Shown piece by piece: positions 11,010-22,464 of a stretch of 64,000 nt of DNA. The DNA lies in assembly GCF_033708015.1 (NCBI RefSeq), contig NZ_CP137920.1, forward strand, positions 1,612,001-1,676,000, in the 5' to 3' direction. The notes beneath the pieces were generated by a model. That model saw nothing but the letters and a program-made list of their open reading frames with translations. It searched no databases and had not been told where the DNA came from. Every line of letters begins with the position of its first letter. Position 1 is the first letter of the stretch. The position numbers and the translations under genes are program-made. This stretch comes from Proteus vulgaris. Its GTDB lineage: Bacteria; Pseudomonadota; Gammaproteobacteria; Enterobacterales; Enterobacteriaceae.

Positions 11010-11182
11010 TATTCCACCTTGAGTACAAGCAGCAAAATTCACTGTTGTAAAATAATATAGGAAATGATAGTTAACCTATCAGATAAAAATATGGGCTCAT
11101 CATAGACAATCTATCGCTTAAAAAACACTGTATCCGACAAAGTGTTTAAGTTACAGATAGTTTTCTTTGTGTTTGGTTATAA

Positions 11183-11209
11183 AAAAAGGCAGAAATTATC
11201 TGCCTTTTT
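11183..11209 (-). terminator. Rho-independent terminator of purB
   Basis: AAAAAGGCAGA / TCTGCCTTTTT with a 5-base loop, 10 bases after the purB stop. Symmetric, so it may also act on transcription from the other side. Confidence 0.85.
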
Positions 11210-11219
11210 AGAGAGGGAA

Positions 11220-13251
<2,032 letters not shown>

Positions 13252-13253
13252 AT

Positions 13254-14366
<1,113 letters not shown>

Positions 14367-14466
14367 TCACTGCGGAAAAATAAGCGCCATACTTTACCAT
14401 ATCACTGAGATAGGTGCATCATGTCTTACTCTGTTTTTGATGCTTTTTTTTTCCCTTTTCTATTAT

Positions 14467-14916
14467 TTAGTTAAAAGGTGTTCCAAAGCTACTTAATAAG
14501 GAAAGGGGATAGCGCTCACCTTGCTGATAACAGAGTAGGCTTTCTCTTACCAAGGGTGAGCGTAATTGTTGACTATGAATAATTTCATCGGCGCTAACCC
14601 AGTGACAACAATCAATATCGCTATCTTGAGGATGAGTTTCCAATTGTTCCTGCGCTTCAATAAGAAAAAGAAAACGTAGAAAAGGTGTTTTATCTGGGGC
14701 AATCCATTGATGTAATTTAAGAAAATGTTGAACGGGAAGTGTTAAGCCAGTTTCTTCCCATAATTCACGTTGAACAGCCTGAATAAGTGTCTCATTGGCT
14801 TCAAGGTGTCCAGCTGGTTGATTCCATGTCGCTTTTCCATCGACCGTTTCTTCAACAACGAGAAACTTATTTTTTGCATGGACGATACACGCAACAGTTA
14901 CATTAGGTTTAAACAA
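14467..14916 (-). CDS. nudJ: Nudix phosphatase NudJ
   Basis: Nudix hydrolase acting on HMP-PP (thiamine intermediate) and nucleoside tri/diphosphates. The Nudix box is complete: [23 protein letters not shown] (seen here as GHLEANE...RELWEETG), followed by [14 protein letters not shown], which is typical of NudJ. E. coli NudJ begins at FKP; the equivalent start here is a TTG at 14916 with AAGGAG seven bases upstream, giving 149 residues and overlapping the rluE stop by 8 bp. An in-frame ATG at 14937 adds seven residues but would sit on top of that ribosome binding site. The TTG start is my inference. Confidence 0.9.
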   Translation of the reverse strand: MFKPNVTVACIVHAKNKFLVVEETVDGKATWNQPAGHLEANETLIQAVQRELWEETGLTLPVQHFLKLHQWIAPDKTPFLRFLFLIEAQEQLETHPQDSDIDCCHWVSADEIIHSQQLRSPLVRESLLCYQQGERYPLSLLSSFGTPFN

Positions 14917-15538
14917 AATCAATCTCCTTCCATTCACCAGGTAATAAATTATCCAATGTAATATTACCCATACTAAAGCGGATCAAACGCAATGTTGGAT
15001 AACCAATATGAGCGGTCATTCGTCTCACTTGACGGTTTTTACCTTCAAATAACGTTATTTTTAACCAAGTTGTCGGGATAGTTTGACGTTCTCTAATGGG
15101 AGGATTTCTCTCCCATAGCCATTGGGGTTGTTCAACTATTTCGACTTGTGCTGGTAATGTTTTACCATCTTTAAGTTCTAATCCATCTCTAAATTGTTGT
15201 AATGAAGCAGTATTTGGAACGCCTTCAACCTGAGCATAGTAGATTTTTCCTGTCTTTTTACTTGGTTGTGTTAATTTTGCTTGTAGCTTCCCATCATTTG
15301 TTAATACTAAAAGTCCTTCACTGTCTCTATCTAAACGTCCTGCTGCATAAACATCACGAATAGGAATAAAATCTTTTAGTGTTTTTCTGCCATTTTCGTC
15401 CGTAAATTGCACAAGAACATCGAAGGGCTTGTTGAAGATAATGACCTTACGTTCACCTCTTGGGCGTGCTGGTTTTCTTTGTGCTGATGGAGTGTGATAT
15501 TTTTTCGATTTAGCGCTATTTTTAAATTGATTTGCCAT
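14909..15538 (-). CDS. rluE: 23S rRNA pseudouridine synthase RluE
   Basis: Isomerises U2457 of 23S rRNA to pseudouridine. The 209 residues have a basic N-terminal tail (about 1-30), then the RsuA-type core: [14 protein letters not shown], the catalytic Asp in [12 protein letters not shown], and the C-terminal [20 protein letters not shown]. The rluE-nudJ overlap implies translational coupling. It is divergent from icd, as in E. coli. Confidence 0.95.
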   Translation of the reverse strand: MANQFKNSAKSKKYHTPSAQRKPARPRGERKVIIFNKPFDVLVQFTDENGRKTLKDFIPIRDVYAAGRLDRDSEGLLVLTNDGKLQAKLTQPSKKTGKIYYAQVEGVPNTASLQQFRDGLELKDGKTLPAQVEIVEQPQWLWERNPPIRERQTIPTTWLKITLFEGKNRQVRRMTAHIGYPTLRLIRFSMGNITLDNLLPGEWKEIDFV

Positions 15539-15618
15539 AGTTAATTTTTGTAAAAAATGGGAGATTGATTATACCTTAAAAGAGAAGCGATTGGCGTTAG
15601 CTGAATAATCAAGTAGTA

Positions 15619-15647
15619 TTGACAGGTCTCTTACAAAAAATTAACAA
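15619..15647 (+). promoter_or_regulatory. Candidate icd promoter
   Basis: TTGACA at 15619-15624, a 17-base spacer, then TAACAA at 15642-15647, 30 bp upstream of the icd start. The -35 is perfect; the -10 is weak. Confidence 0.5.
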
Positions 15648-15676
15648 AGCGTGCGCTTACATGAAAGGAGAGGTAA

Positions 15677-16930
15677 ATGGAAAGCAAAGTAGTTGTTCCG
15701 GCTAATGGCGCTAAAATTACACTAGATGCTAAAGGTAAGCTTGTTGTTCCAAATAATCCGGTTATCCCTTATATCGAAGGGGATGGTATCGGTATCGATG
15801 TTACGCCAGCAATGTTAAAAGTTGTTGATGCAGCGGTTGAAAAAGCTTACGGCAAAGAACGTAAGATTGAGTGGATGGAAGTCTACACCGGCGAAAAATC
15901 AACGCAGGTTTATGGTAAAGATGTTTGGCTACCAGAAGAAACTTTAGATCTTATCCGTGAATATCGAGTTTCTATTAAAGGCCCTCTTACTACCCCAGTT
16001 GGTGGTGGTATCCGTTCATTAAACGTTGCATTACGTCAACAATTAGACCTCTATATTTGCCTACGTCCGGTACGTTATTACAAAGGTACTCCAAGCCCAG
16101 TTAAACAACCTGAACTAACCGATATGGTTATCTTCCGTGAAAACTCAGAAGATATCTATGCTGGTATTGAATGGAAAGCGGGCTCAGCAGAAGCAGATAA
16201 AGTGATTAAATTCCTACAAACTGAAATGGGAGTCACCAAAATCCGCTTCCCACAAGATTGCGGTATTGGTATCAAACCTTGTTCAGAAGAAGGCACTAAA
16301 CGTTTAGTTCGCGCTGCAATTGAATACGCTATCGATAACGACCGTGATTCAGTTACATTGGTACACAAAGGTAATATTATGAAATTTACCGAAGGTGCCT
16401 TTAAAGACTGGGGTTATGAGTTAGCTCGAGAAGAATTTGGTGGTGAATTACTAGATGGCGGTCCTTGGGTTAAAATCAAGAATCCAAAATCAGGTAAAGA
16501 GATCATTGTTAAAGACGTTATCGCTGATGCTTTCTTACAGCAAATCCTGTTACGCCCAGCAGAGTATGATGTCATCGCATGTATGAATCTAAATGGTGAC
16601 TATATTTCTGATGCATTAGCCGCTCAAGTGGGAGGTATTGGTATTGCTCCTGGCGCAAATATTGGTGATGAATGTGCATTGTTTGAAGCAACACACGGCA
16701 CAGCACCAAAGTATGCTGGTCAAGATAAAGTTAACCCTGGTTCTATCATTCTTTCCGCAGAAATGATGCTACGCCACATGGGTTGGACAGAAGCCGCTGA
16801 CTTAATCATTAAAGGTATGGAAGGCGCAATTGCTGCTAAGACCGTAACTTATGATTTCGAACGTCAGTTAGAAGGCGCTAAACTGCTGAAATGTAGCGAG
16901 TTTGGTGACGCGATTATCAAACATATGTAA
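15677..16930 (+). CDS. icd: Isocitrate dehydrogenase (NADP+)
   Basis: TCA-cycle enzyme converting isocitrate to 2-oxoglutarate and CO2. The 417 residues match E. coli Icd. The regulatory phosphorylation serine lies in [12 protein letters not shown] (Ser114 here). Also visible are the substrate-site [19 protein letters not shown] and the cofactor region [18 protein letters not shown]. The start follows AGGAGAGG. The last 165 bp (16766-16930) are repeated at 60499-60663, because the prophage uses this 3' end as its attachment site; the copy here keeps the full reading frame, so the enzyme remains intact. Confidence 0.98.
   Translation: MESKVVVPANGAKITLDAKGKLVVPNNPVIPYIEGDGIGIDVTPAMLKVVDAAVEKAYGKERKIEWMEVYTGEKSTQVYGKDVWLPEETLDLIREYRVSIKGPLTTPVGGGIRSLNVALRQQLDLYICLRPVRYYKGTPSPVKQPELTDMVIFRENSEDIYAGIEWKAGSAEADKVIKFLQTEMGVTKIRFPQDCGIGIKPCSEEGTKRLVRAAIEYAIDNDRDSVTLVHKGNIMKFTEGAFKDWGYELAREEFGGELLDGGPWVKIKNPKSGKEIIVKDVIADAFLQQILLRPAEYDVIACMNLNGDYISDALAAQVGGIGIAPGANIGDECALFEATHGTAPKYAGQDKVNPGSIILSAEMMLRHMGWTEAADLIIKGMEGAIAAKTVTYDFERQLEGAKLLKCSEFGDAIIKHM
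16866..16926 (+). other. Prophage attL core in icd
   Basis: A 61-bp stretch identical to 60599-60659. It lies within the last codons of icd. Flanking bases outside it differ between the two copies (C/T before, G/A after), so the strand exchange took place in or near it. The site matches that used by the e14-type icd integrases. Confidence 0.88.
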
Positions 16931-16951
16931 TTGTTGATTTGATAAATAGTT

Positions 16952-16979
16952 AACGGGAGCTTATTAGTTCCCGTTTTTT
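16952..16979 (+). terminator. Rho-independent terminator of icd
   Basis: AACGGGA / TCCCGTT with a 10-base loop and six T residues. A diverged version sits at 60687-60713 behind the second icd 3' copy. Confidence 0.88.
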
Positions 16980-16998
16980 ATTGTCAATTTTGAAATGG

Positions 16999-17031
16999 TT
17001 ATCAAAAAGTTATCAAAACGAATTATCAAAA
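16999..17031 (+). repeat. Three direct repeats of TTATCAAAA, candidate integrase arm sites
   Basis: TTATCAAAA occurs at 16999-17007, 17010-17018 and 17023-17031, spaced 11 and 13 bp, about one helical turn. The same 9-mer recurs near the other prophage end (inverted at 60245-60253, direct at 60372-60380). This fits arm-type integrase binding sites, which is inference. Confidence 0.5.
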
Positions 17032-17726
17032 TGAATATAGACCTTTGCAAACCTTTAGAGTTGCCCAATAAATTTGTTAATCGGTTAAAGGCGATTGGAA
17101 ACTCATGTATAGATGAACAATACTCAGAATCACTAATCGAGCAATGTAGTGTTTATTCTTTGGTTAGAGATATTGATCAATACTGTAGAAGCAATCGAAT
17201 TATAGGAATACATTACACAAGAGCTATGCCTGAAAGTATTCGCTCACAAGGACTATTAGTTCGGGATGGAGAGACGATCAGGGATACATTTCTGAATGAA
17301 CATGGACATCTCTTTACACAGAAAGAAATTTTGGAGATCAAGAATCGATGGAAGAGTTATTTTAATCATAATCAGAGCTCCATTAGAAATAATCGTATTT
17401 TTTTCAATTTTACAGAATCTGCACTTGGGGGCGAAGGAACAAAGCACCTACTTGGGTTATATGGTGGTGAGCAGGTCAGTATGTGCTTTGAATTAGATGA
17501 CCCAATTGGACTTAAACTTGGAAAAATCGGAGTACCAATAGTTGTTCGGTGCTCCCTTAATCCTAATCAAGTAAAAACTTTTACTGAGTATCCTTGGGGA
17601 AAAATATTAGTTTCCTCTTTTCATAAGTTAATCAACCCAAACGCATGTGGAATTGACCAAGATGGATATCAGATAATACCTGTAATATCAAAAGATATTA
17701 TCGAGATCAGAATACTGAAAAATTAA
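17031..17726 (+). CDS. Unknown prophage cargo protein between icd and int
   Basis: I do not recognise this protein (231 residues from the ATG at 17031; an earlier in-frame ATG at 16995 would add 12 residues encoded by the TTATCAAAA repeats). Neither start has a good ribosome binding site. It has no signal peptide or membrane segment. The stretch GIHYTRAMPESIRSQGLL resembles the His-Tyr-Thr...Ile...Gly-Leu pattern that opens many ADP-ribosyltransferase-fold proteins, and RIFFNFTE and ILVSSFHK could be later core strands; this is a weak resemblance only. It faces the integrase and sits outside the phage operons, a typical place for lysogenic cargo. Strongly AT-rich. Confidence 0.6.
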   Translation: MNIDLCKPLELPNKFVNRLKAIGNSCIDEQYSESLIEQCSVYSLVRDIDQYCRSNRIIGIHYTRAMPESIRSQGLLVRDGETIRDTFLNEHGHLFTQKEILEIKNRWKSYFNHNQSSIRNNRIFFNFTESALGGEGTKHLLGLYGGEQVSMCFELDDPIGLKLGKIGVPIVVRCSLNPNQVKTFTEYPWGKILVSSFHKLINPNACGIDQDGYQIIPVISKDIIEIRILKN

Positions 17727-17828
17727 GACTTACTATTATTTTAAATAATAAAGTCTGCTACTTGCTCAGATTAGATTATCAAGTTTGATTATGTTCTACT
17801 TATAAAAATATATTAACTAAAGTCCAAG

Positions 17829-18959
17829 TTAATACGATTTAATAACTAGCCAATCTTTTCCTCTGTCATCATGATATCTATCGGTTTGCTGTTGGTTTTT
17901 ATGACCCAGCAAATCTTTAGTGTTTATACCTTGTGCTCTATATAACCTTTCAGATAAAGATCGTTGTTCATGAAATGTTGCAGGCGTTCCTTCTCCCCAA
18001 TCAATATCTGTTTTATTTCTCGCCTTTTTAAAGTTAGTTGTTAGCGTATTTGCTGTAACTTGATCACCACGTTTAGATTGTGAAGTGGTATGAAAATAAT
18101 GAATAAGATAAGGGCTAATAACGCGATCACGACAACGGGAAACAACATCACGTAATGACATATTTAATTGTTCAGAACGTAGTGATAATGGAATAGCTAA
18201 TTTAGTACCCGTTTTCTCTTGAGTAATATGCAAATGATCATCCCAAATATCATTAAACTTCATTGCGGAAATATCACCTAATCGTTGGCCTGTAATAAGT
18301 GCAAGCAACATGGCATTCCCAACATAACGATGTTGTTTATCAGCAATCTCAAATATCTTTTTCCATTCATCAAAATTAAGGCGTTGGCGAGTTACTTTTC
18401 GTTTTGGTTGTTTAGTGGCAAGGGCAGGGTTGTAACCAGGAGGAACTTCACCGGCATGTTGTGCTTCTTTAAACACATCAATTAAAACAGAGCGAATAAC
18501 TTGAGCCATTCTGTGTTGGCCATTAGATTTATACTCATCAAGAATTTCAGCAATATCTCTGGCATCAACAGCGGGTAATGGTTTCATGGATAAGGCTTGC
18601 CTCATTAAATCTACCGGCTTCCTTTTTTGTTTATAAGTATTCGGCTTTATATCACCTTCTTTTAAACGCTCTTCTTGAATAATCCAGTATTTATCCAACC
18701 AAGTATTAACCGTGATTTCTTTACCTTTTATTTTTGCCACCCGATCACCAATAGCCATAACTTGTCGGCTACGTTGTTCCGCTAATCTTGTGTTAGCTTC
18801 AATGGCTATTGCTTTCGCCTCGGCTTCATTATCACCGAGGGCATGATATTTACCTGTTACAGGATGGCTGTAACGCCAATAAACCTTGTTAGCTTTACGA
18901 CTAAATAATGGGTAAAGATTAGGGATATTGACGTTATTTTTACGAGGTCTGGCAGCCAT
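17829..18959 (-). CDS. int: Prophage tyrosine integrase
   Basis: Lambda-type tyrosine recombinase that inserts and excises the prophage at icd. The 376 residues show an N-terminal arm-binding domain (1-65, with VYWRYSHPVTGKYHALG), a core-binding domain (about 85-180) and a catalytic domain with Arg226 (TGQRLGD), Lys249, His330 and Arg333 (FHEQRSLS), His353 (LLGHK) and nucleophile Tyr362 (TDRYHDDRG). All six active residues are present, so it is probably functional. Its start overlaps xis by 20 bp. A second, truncated relative lies at 60967-61155. Confidence 0.95.
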   Translation of the reverse strand: MAARPRKNNVNIPNLYPLFSRKANKVYWRYSHPVTGKYHALGDNEAEAKAIAIEANTRLAEQRSRQVMAIGDRVAKIKGKEITVNTWLDKYWIIQEERLKEGDIKPNTYKQKRKPVDLMRQALSMKPLPAVDARDIAEILDEYKSNGQHRMAQVIRSVLIDVFKEAQHAGEVPPGYNPALATKQPKRKVTRQRLNFDEWKKIFEIADKQHRYVGNAMLLALITGQRLGDISAMKFNDIWDDHLHITQEKTGTKLAIPLSLRSEQLNMSLRDVVSRCRDRVISPYLIHYFHTTSQSKRGDQVTANTLTTNFKKARNKTDIDWGEGTPATFHEQRSLSERLYRAQGINTKDLLGHKNQQQTDRYHDDRGKDWLVIKSY

Positions 18960-19182
18960 CTTTGAGGATCCTTTGTAAAATAGGGTTATCGTTGTTATTG
19001 ATAACCGGTGATGTCAAATTACCGACAAGGTCGGCATCTTCTCTCACGCGCCAAATGCCACCTTCTTTCCTTGCTGGTGGGTAGAACAGGCCACCACGAG
19101 CATATCGTTGTAGCGTTCCTAACTTTGGTGGACGACTTTTATATCTTTCTTGTGCCCACTCCTCTAAAGTCAACATTTGCAT
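18940..19182 (-). CDS. xis: Excisionase
   Basis: Small DNA-bending directionality factor for prophage excision. From the ATG at 19182 (GGAGAG six bases upstream) it has 80 residues. The winged-helix pattern MLTLEEWAQERY...TLQRYARGGLFYPPARKEGGIWRV (quoted in parts) parallels lambda Xis LTLQEWN...ETVRRWVRE..IFPPP. Position directly upstream of and overlapping int supports the call. A longer frame to 19209 has no better start. Confidence 0.88.
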   Translation of the reverse strand: MQMLTLEEWAQERYKSRPPKLGTLQRYARGGLFYPPARKEGGIWRVREDADLVGNLTSPVINNNDNPILQRILKDGCQTS

Positions 19183-19243
19183 ATTTTTCTCTCCACACTG
19201 TCCGTACACAGTTTAAATAGATATTAGTTAATGCTGGTGGTAA

Positions 19244-19729
19244 TTATTCAATCTCTTTAAGAAAAGAGATCCAATGTGTTTTATCATTTTTCCCTACACG
19301 CTGAACAACGGTTGGTTTTTCATTGGTTAAAGCTAATATTTGTTTGGCTGGTATTTGGGTTTCATTCCATTTGAACAGTAATGTCCCTCCAGGCCTAAGC
19401 ACTCTAAATGCTTCACTAAACCCTTTACTTAAATCTTCTCTCCATGATTCTTTATTTAACGAACCGTATTTTTTAAACATCCAACTATTTTTACCAACTC
19501 TAATTAAATGAGGTGGGTCAAATAACACTTGGTAAAATGTATTATTAGAAAATGGAAGGTTTTTAAAATCAGAAATAACATCTGGTGTTATATTTAAAAT
19601 TCTTCCGTCACATAAAATATGTTCTTCAGCTCTAATATCATTAAATAAAATACGGTCATCTTGTTTATCAAAATAAAACATACGAGAGCCACAACACATA
19701 TCAAGTATCGGTTTCACTCTTAGCCTCAA
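19244..19729 (-). CDS. Phage SAM-dependent methyltransferase-like protein
   Basis: A class I methyltransferase fold of 161 residues: motif I region ILDMCCGSRMFYFD, an acidic strand end ILFNDIR, a catalytic-type LFDPPHL (DPPH rather than DPPY/NPPY), and a C-terminal FRVLRPGGTLLFKW. Short proteins of this type occur in many lambdoid prophages; whether they methylate DNA is not evident from sequence. It overlaps the upstream 73-aa gene by 29 bp; a GTG at 19717 with GAGG upstream is an alternative start that shortens the overlap. Confidence 0.75.
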   Translation of the reverse strand: MRLRVKPILDMCCGSRMFYFDKQDDRILFNDIRAEEHILCDGRILNITPDVISDFKNLPFSNNTFYQVLFDPPHLIRVGKNSWMFKKYGSLNKESWREDLSKGFSEAFRVLRPGGTLLFKWNETQIPAKQILALTNEKPTVVQRVGKNDKTHWISFLKEIE

Positions 19730-19922
19730 ATTTAATATTTGAATCTTTATTTATCGATAATCTTAAACATGTCTTGTCATGATAATAAGATAATAGATCC
19801 TCTTCTTTTTGTAGGTCTATTGATGTTTCATTTCCCCAATATCTTAAATACCTAATTCGATACCATTTATCACCAATTTTAATAACATCATTGGGACTTA
19901 ATTTGTTTATTGATTTATCCAT
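19701..19922 (-). CDS. Small early-operon protein, function unknown
   Basis: Seventy-three residues, hydrophilic, with the fragments DVIKIGDKWYRIRYLRYWG and LSYYHDKTCLRLS suggesting a small beta-rich fold. AAGGA lies eight bases before the ATG. It is packed between the ASCH-like gene (2-bp gap) and the methyltransferase-like gene in the leftward operon, which argues that it is real. I do not recognise a family. Confidence 0.6.
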   Translation of the reverse strand: MDKSINKLSPNDVIKIGDKWYRIRYLRYWGNETSIDLQKEEDLLSYYHDKTCLRLSINKDSNIKFEAKSETDT

Positions 19923-19924
19923 TA

Positions 19925-20560
19925 TTAAATCCTTTTAAACTCAATAACCCACACCCACGGATTAGACGACCAACTTCCATCTCCATATATTTTTTCCCAT
20001 AAAGTAGGAAATTGATCGCTAGGTGTAATAGCCTTATCGGGAACTCCACCCCCACGCCCATACCAACAACCTTCAGATTTAGCATCATCGTTACTGATAT
20101 CATTCAGTCGCTCAACACGAATGTTGGTGATTTCTAACGTAATGCGTGAAGCCCAGCGAGGCATGTGTATAGATGGAGTCCAGCCAATCATTTCAGCACC
20201 ATCCCAAGATGCACGATAAATACAATGCTCTGGAGTACGATAGCATTCAGGTATCATGCTTAATTGTGAGTCTTTACATCCGTAAAACTCAACATCACCC
20301 CAAGTTCCATCGCGAGGAGCATCAGGCATCCATGTTTCACGAACCCAAAGGTGATCACCAGCTTTACCAAGGGGACATAAATTATATTTTGGAGCATCCA
20401 ATACATGTGTAGTTGTGCCACTTCTTGTTTTGGTCGGTTTCTTTAGCCATATTCCATTATCAGGCATTACATTTTTAACGATGCGACGAGTTTGAGTTTT
20501 ACGCCCATCTAAAATGGCGCGCACCATTTCTGCATTAAAAATAATTCCGCGTTCTTTCAT
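19925..20560 (-). CDS. ASCH-like phage protein
   Basis: A 211-residue protein opening KERGIIFNAEMVRAILDGRKTQTRR (quoted from MKERG to TQTRR in parts), a start well known from lambdoid phages, with a fold of the ASCH/PUA-like class (RNA- or nucleotide-binding inferred for the class). Later conserved pieces are LWVRETWMP, YRASWDG, PSIHMPRWASRI and NPWVWVIEF. I take the ATG at 20560 behind GGTGG; a start three codons earlier overlaps the upstream stop. Molecular function is not established. Confidence 0.75.
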   Translation of the reverse strand: MKERGIIFNAEMVRAILDGRKTQTRRIVKNVMPDNGIWLKKPTKTRSGTTTHVLDAPKYNLCPLGKAGDHLWVRETWMPDAPRDGTWGDVEFYGCKDSQLSMIPECYRTPEHCIYRASWDGAEMIGWTPSIHMPRWASRITLEITNIRVERLNDISNDDAKSEGCWYGRGGGVPDKAITPSDQFPTLWEKIYGDGSWSSNPWVWVIEFKRI

Positions 20561-20561
20561 A

Positions 20562-21017
20562 TCATCCACCTATACGCGTAGCTGTTCTAATACGCTGGTA
20601 GATTTCGTGTGCTTGAATTCTCTCTTCGCCGATATCGCAAGCGCAGAAATATTTATAAGCTGTTTTTTCAGCTTCTCGATGGGCTTTTGAAAACTGTTCT
20701 TTTAATTGATATTTTGAAGAGCGTAACCAACGGCAGACGGGGCCATCTTCACTTTCGTATATAGCTCCAATAAACCAGCCTTCACCAGGAGGTTCCGTTG
20801 GCATCCAAGCTGATACATTAGGGTTACCGTGAGTGAAATAGTTTTGGAAAACAGGTGTATTCTCTCCGACATCTTCACTCATATAAATACAGCGTTGCTC
20901 TAATTGGTTATCCGCTACCCACTGCATAATTTCATTACTATTTTCGGAATATGGCAGTTTTGAATGAGCCCAATAACCATTTTCATCATATTCTACAAAT
21001 TCTGGAGTAATTGACAT
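20562..21017 (-). CDS. Conserved lambdoid early protein, function unknown
   Basis: A 151-residue soluble protein, acidic and aromatic, with pieces such as WMPTEPPGEGWFIGAIYESEDGP (in parts: PPGEGWFIGAIY) and VCRWLRSSKY. Position in the leftward operon between ssb and the ASCH-like gene, with tight spacing on both sides, supports a real gene. Similar proteins are common hypothetical genes of enterobacterial phages; no catalytic motif is visible. Confidence 0.65.
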   Translation of the reverse strand: MSITPEFVEYDENGYWAHSKLPYSENSNEIMQWVADNQLEQRCIYMSEDVGENTPVFQNYFTHGNPNVSAWMPTEPPGEGWFIGAIYESEDGPVCRWLRSSKYQLKEQFSKAHREAEKTAYKYFCACDIGEERIQAHEIYQRIRTATRIGG

Positions 21018-21025
21018 AAAGCCTC

Positions 21026-21523
21026 CTAAATCACATTAATTAAATGGCGTGGATACATCAGCCCAATCGGTGCGAATGGAATATCATCGTCAAAATCCAT
21101 TGGTGGTTGACTACTCTGTGCTTGAGATTGAGCTGGTGGCTGATTTTGCTGTGCCGACTGTGACCCTGCTGATTTACTAGCACCACCTAGCATCTGCATC
21201 GAACCGCCAACTTTTACAACAATTTCTGTTGTATAGCGTTTAACACCGTTATCATCCCATTCGCGCGTTTGTAGTTGGCCCTCAATATAAATTTGAGAGC
21301 CTTTGCACAAATAGCCACTGGCGATATCTGCGAGTTTTCCAAACAGAACGACACGGTGCCATTCTGTCTTTTCTCGGTTGTCACCCGTTTGTTTATCTCG
21401 CCATTTTTCACTTGTGGCCACAGCTAAATTAGCAACAGCACCACCAGAGGGAAGATAACGAATTTCAGGGTCACGACCTAAATTACCGATAAGAATTACT
21501 TTGTTTACTGATCCGTTAGCCAT
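21026..21523 (-). CDS. ssb: Phage single-stranded DNA-binding protein
   Basis: Coats single-stranded DNA during phage replication and recombination. From [16 protein letters not shown] (start 21523) it has 165 residues: an OB fold (about 5-112) with [18 protein letters not shown] and [11 protein letters not shown], then a flexible Gln/Ser/Pro-rich linker. The acidic protein-interaction tip DFDDDIPF, normally the exact C-terminus, is followed by 14 more residues ([14 protein letters not shown]...). The start region overlaps the HD gene by 8 bp. An in-frame ATG at 21547 is less likely. Confidence 0.92.
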   Translation of the reverse strand: MANGSVNKVILIGNLGRDPEIRYLPSGGAVANLAVATSEKWRDKQTGDNREKTEWHRVVLFGKLADIASGYLCKGSQIYIEGQLQTREWDDNGVKRYTTEIVVKVGGSMQMLGGASKSAGSQSAQQNQPPAQSQAQSSQPPMDFDDDIPFAPIGLMYPRHLINVI

Positions 21524-22049
21524 TTTCAGCCCCATTATAAAGTTCATTAAAACGGCGGAGGAATAAAGCTTTTGCTTGTGGTGGTGTTAGTGGGTTAACA
21601 ACAAAATCACTTGCTGGAATACCCTCAAGCATTAACCAGTTACTACCTACATCAATTTCTAAATCACGCTTTTCTGTGGCTAACATCATTAAGTCAGCAA
21701 AATGAACTGCATCAGATATAGATTCGGGTAATCCAAACTTTTTGCGGATCATCTTTTCTACACGTAATTCAATTAATTTATATTCAGGCAATAGCTTTTT
21801 AAGTGGTGATGGTAGGTCTTTGACATAAGCTTCACTGGCATCATGAAGTAGGGCCTCTAAAGCAAATTCAGGTGCAACTAAATAACTTGCATATACAGAA
21901 TGCTGAGCAACAGAATAGAAATTATCAATCTGTCCATTAAAGCGACATTCATTAGCAAGACCACTGGCAATATCTTGAATATCTATATCCTCGATCCGTA
22001 CATCGAGGTAATAGAAGTGCTTATTTGTTGCTGTTGCAATATAAGACAT
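21516..22049 (-). CDS. HD-domain phosphohydrolase, YfbR-like
   Basis: A metal-dependent HD hydrolase of the YfbR/5'-deoxynucleotidase kind frequent in phages, perhaps adjusting nucleotide pools. From [10 protein letters not shown] (start 22049, GGAGAG upstream) it has 177 residues. Metal ligands are visible in QHSVYASYL, in [19 protein letters not shown], and a later Asp in [16 protein letters not shown]. The substrate is inferred from the family only. First recognisable gene after the structured leader 22157-22430. Confidence 0.85.
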   Translation of the reverse strand: MSYIATATNKHFYYLDVRIEDIDIQDIASGLANECRFNGQIDNFYSVAQHSVYASYLVAPEFALEALLHDASEAYVKDLPSPLKKLLPEYKLIELRVEKMIRKKFGLPESISDAVHFADLMMLATEKRDLEIDVGSNWLMLEGIPASDFVVNPLTPPQAKALFLRRFNELYNGAENG

Positions 22050-22156
22050 TATTCTCTCCACACAATTTTTAGGTAATAAGAATTCCTCTCGAATTAATCG
22101 AGATTAAATTTCCCTGGTGTTGCTAATAAAAAATAAAAATGGATTTACACTTCACA

Positions 22157-22233
22157 CAATAAGAAAGGGCACTAGCTACAGTAGATACCTGATATGGACT
22201 GTCATGGATGAATGCCAGCACCCTTACTTATTG
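22157..22233. other. Long stem-loop 1 in the pL leader
   Basis: CAATAAGAAAGGG at 22157-22169 pairs with CCCTTACTTATTG at 22221-22233, 12 of 13 positions, around a 51-base loop. No reading frame fits. See findings. Confidence 0.7.
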
Positions 22234-22247
22234 TTAGAGTCATAATC

Positions 22248-22341
22248 AAAAAGAGCGGACCACCTGTGGTTTCATCAGCCCGATTGGGATTCGGATTTCT
22301 AGCTGACTGCAGGTTACTTTTTTTTCACGCCCACGCTCTTT
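22248..22341. other. Long stem-loop 2 in the pL leader
   Basis: AAAGAGCG at 22250-22257 pairs with CGCTCTTT at 22334-22341. The interior holds a smaller hairpin (ACCAC/GTGGT) and CCGATTGGGATTCGG. Non-coding on both strands. Confidence 0.55.
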
Positions 22342-22364
22342 GGTTATAAAACTAACTCTATAAA

Positions 22365-22430
22365 AATGGCTGACTGAGCAGAACATTATCACCATACCCC
22401 CGTTAATGGTTTAAGACTCAGCCAGCCATT
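22365..22430. other. Long stem-loop 3 in the pL leader
   Basis: AATGGCTGACTGAG at 22365-22378 pairs with CTCAGCCAGCCATT at 22417-22430, 13 of 14 positions, loop 38 bases. The loop contains CCCGTTAATGGT, which recurs in the rha leader at 36098-36109. Confidence 0.7.
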
Positions 22431-22464
22431 GTTTCTCTTCACACGTTCTCTTCACACATAAAAA

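Noticed and set aside
11043..11219. Possible PhoP box (GTTTA direct repeats) upstream of phoP
   Set aside because: GTTTA- and TGTTTA-like pieces occur, but none has the required spacing and orientation relative to a promoter; autoregulation cannot be claimed from this sequence.
14420..14450. GCATCA...TGATGC with a run of T after mnmA start region
   Set aside because: Short stem with a 16-base loop, oriented against the surrounding minus-strand genes; no gene on the plus strand would need it.
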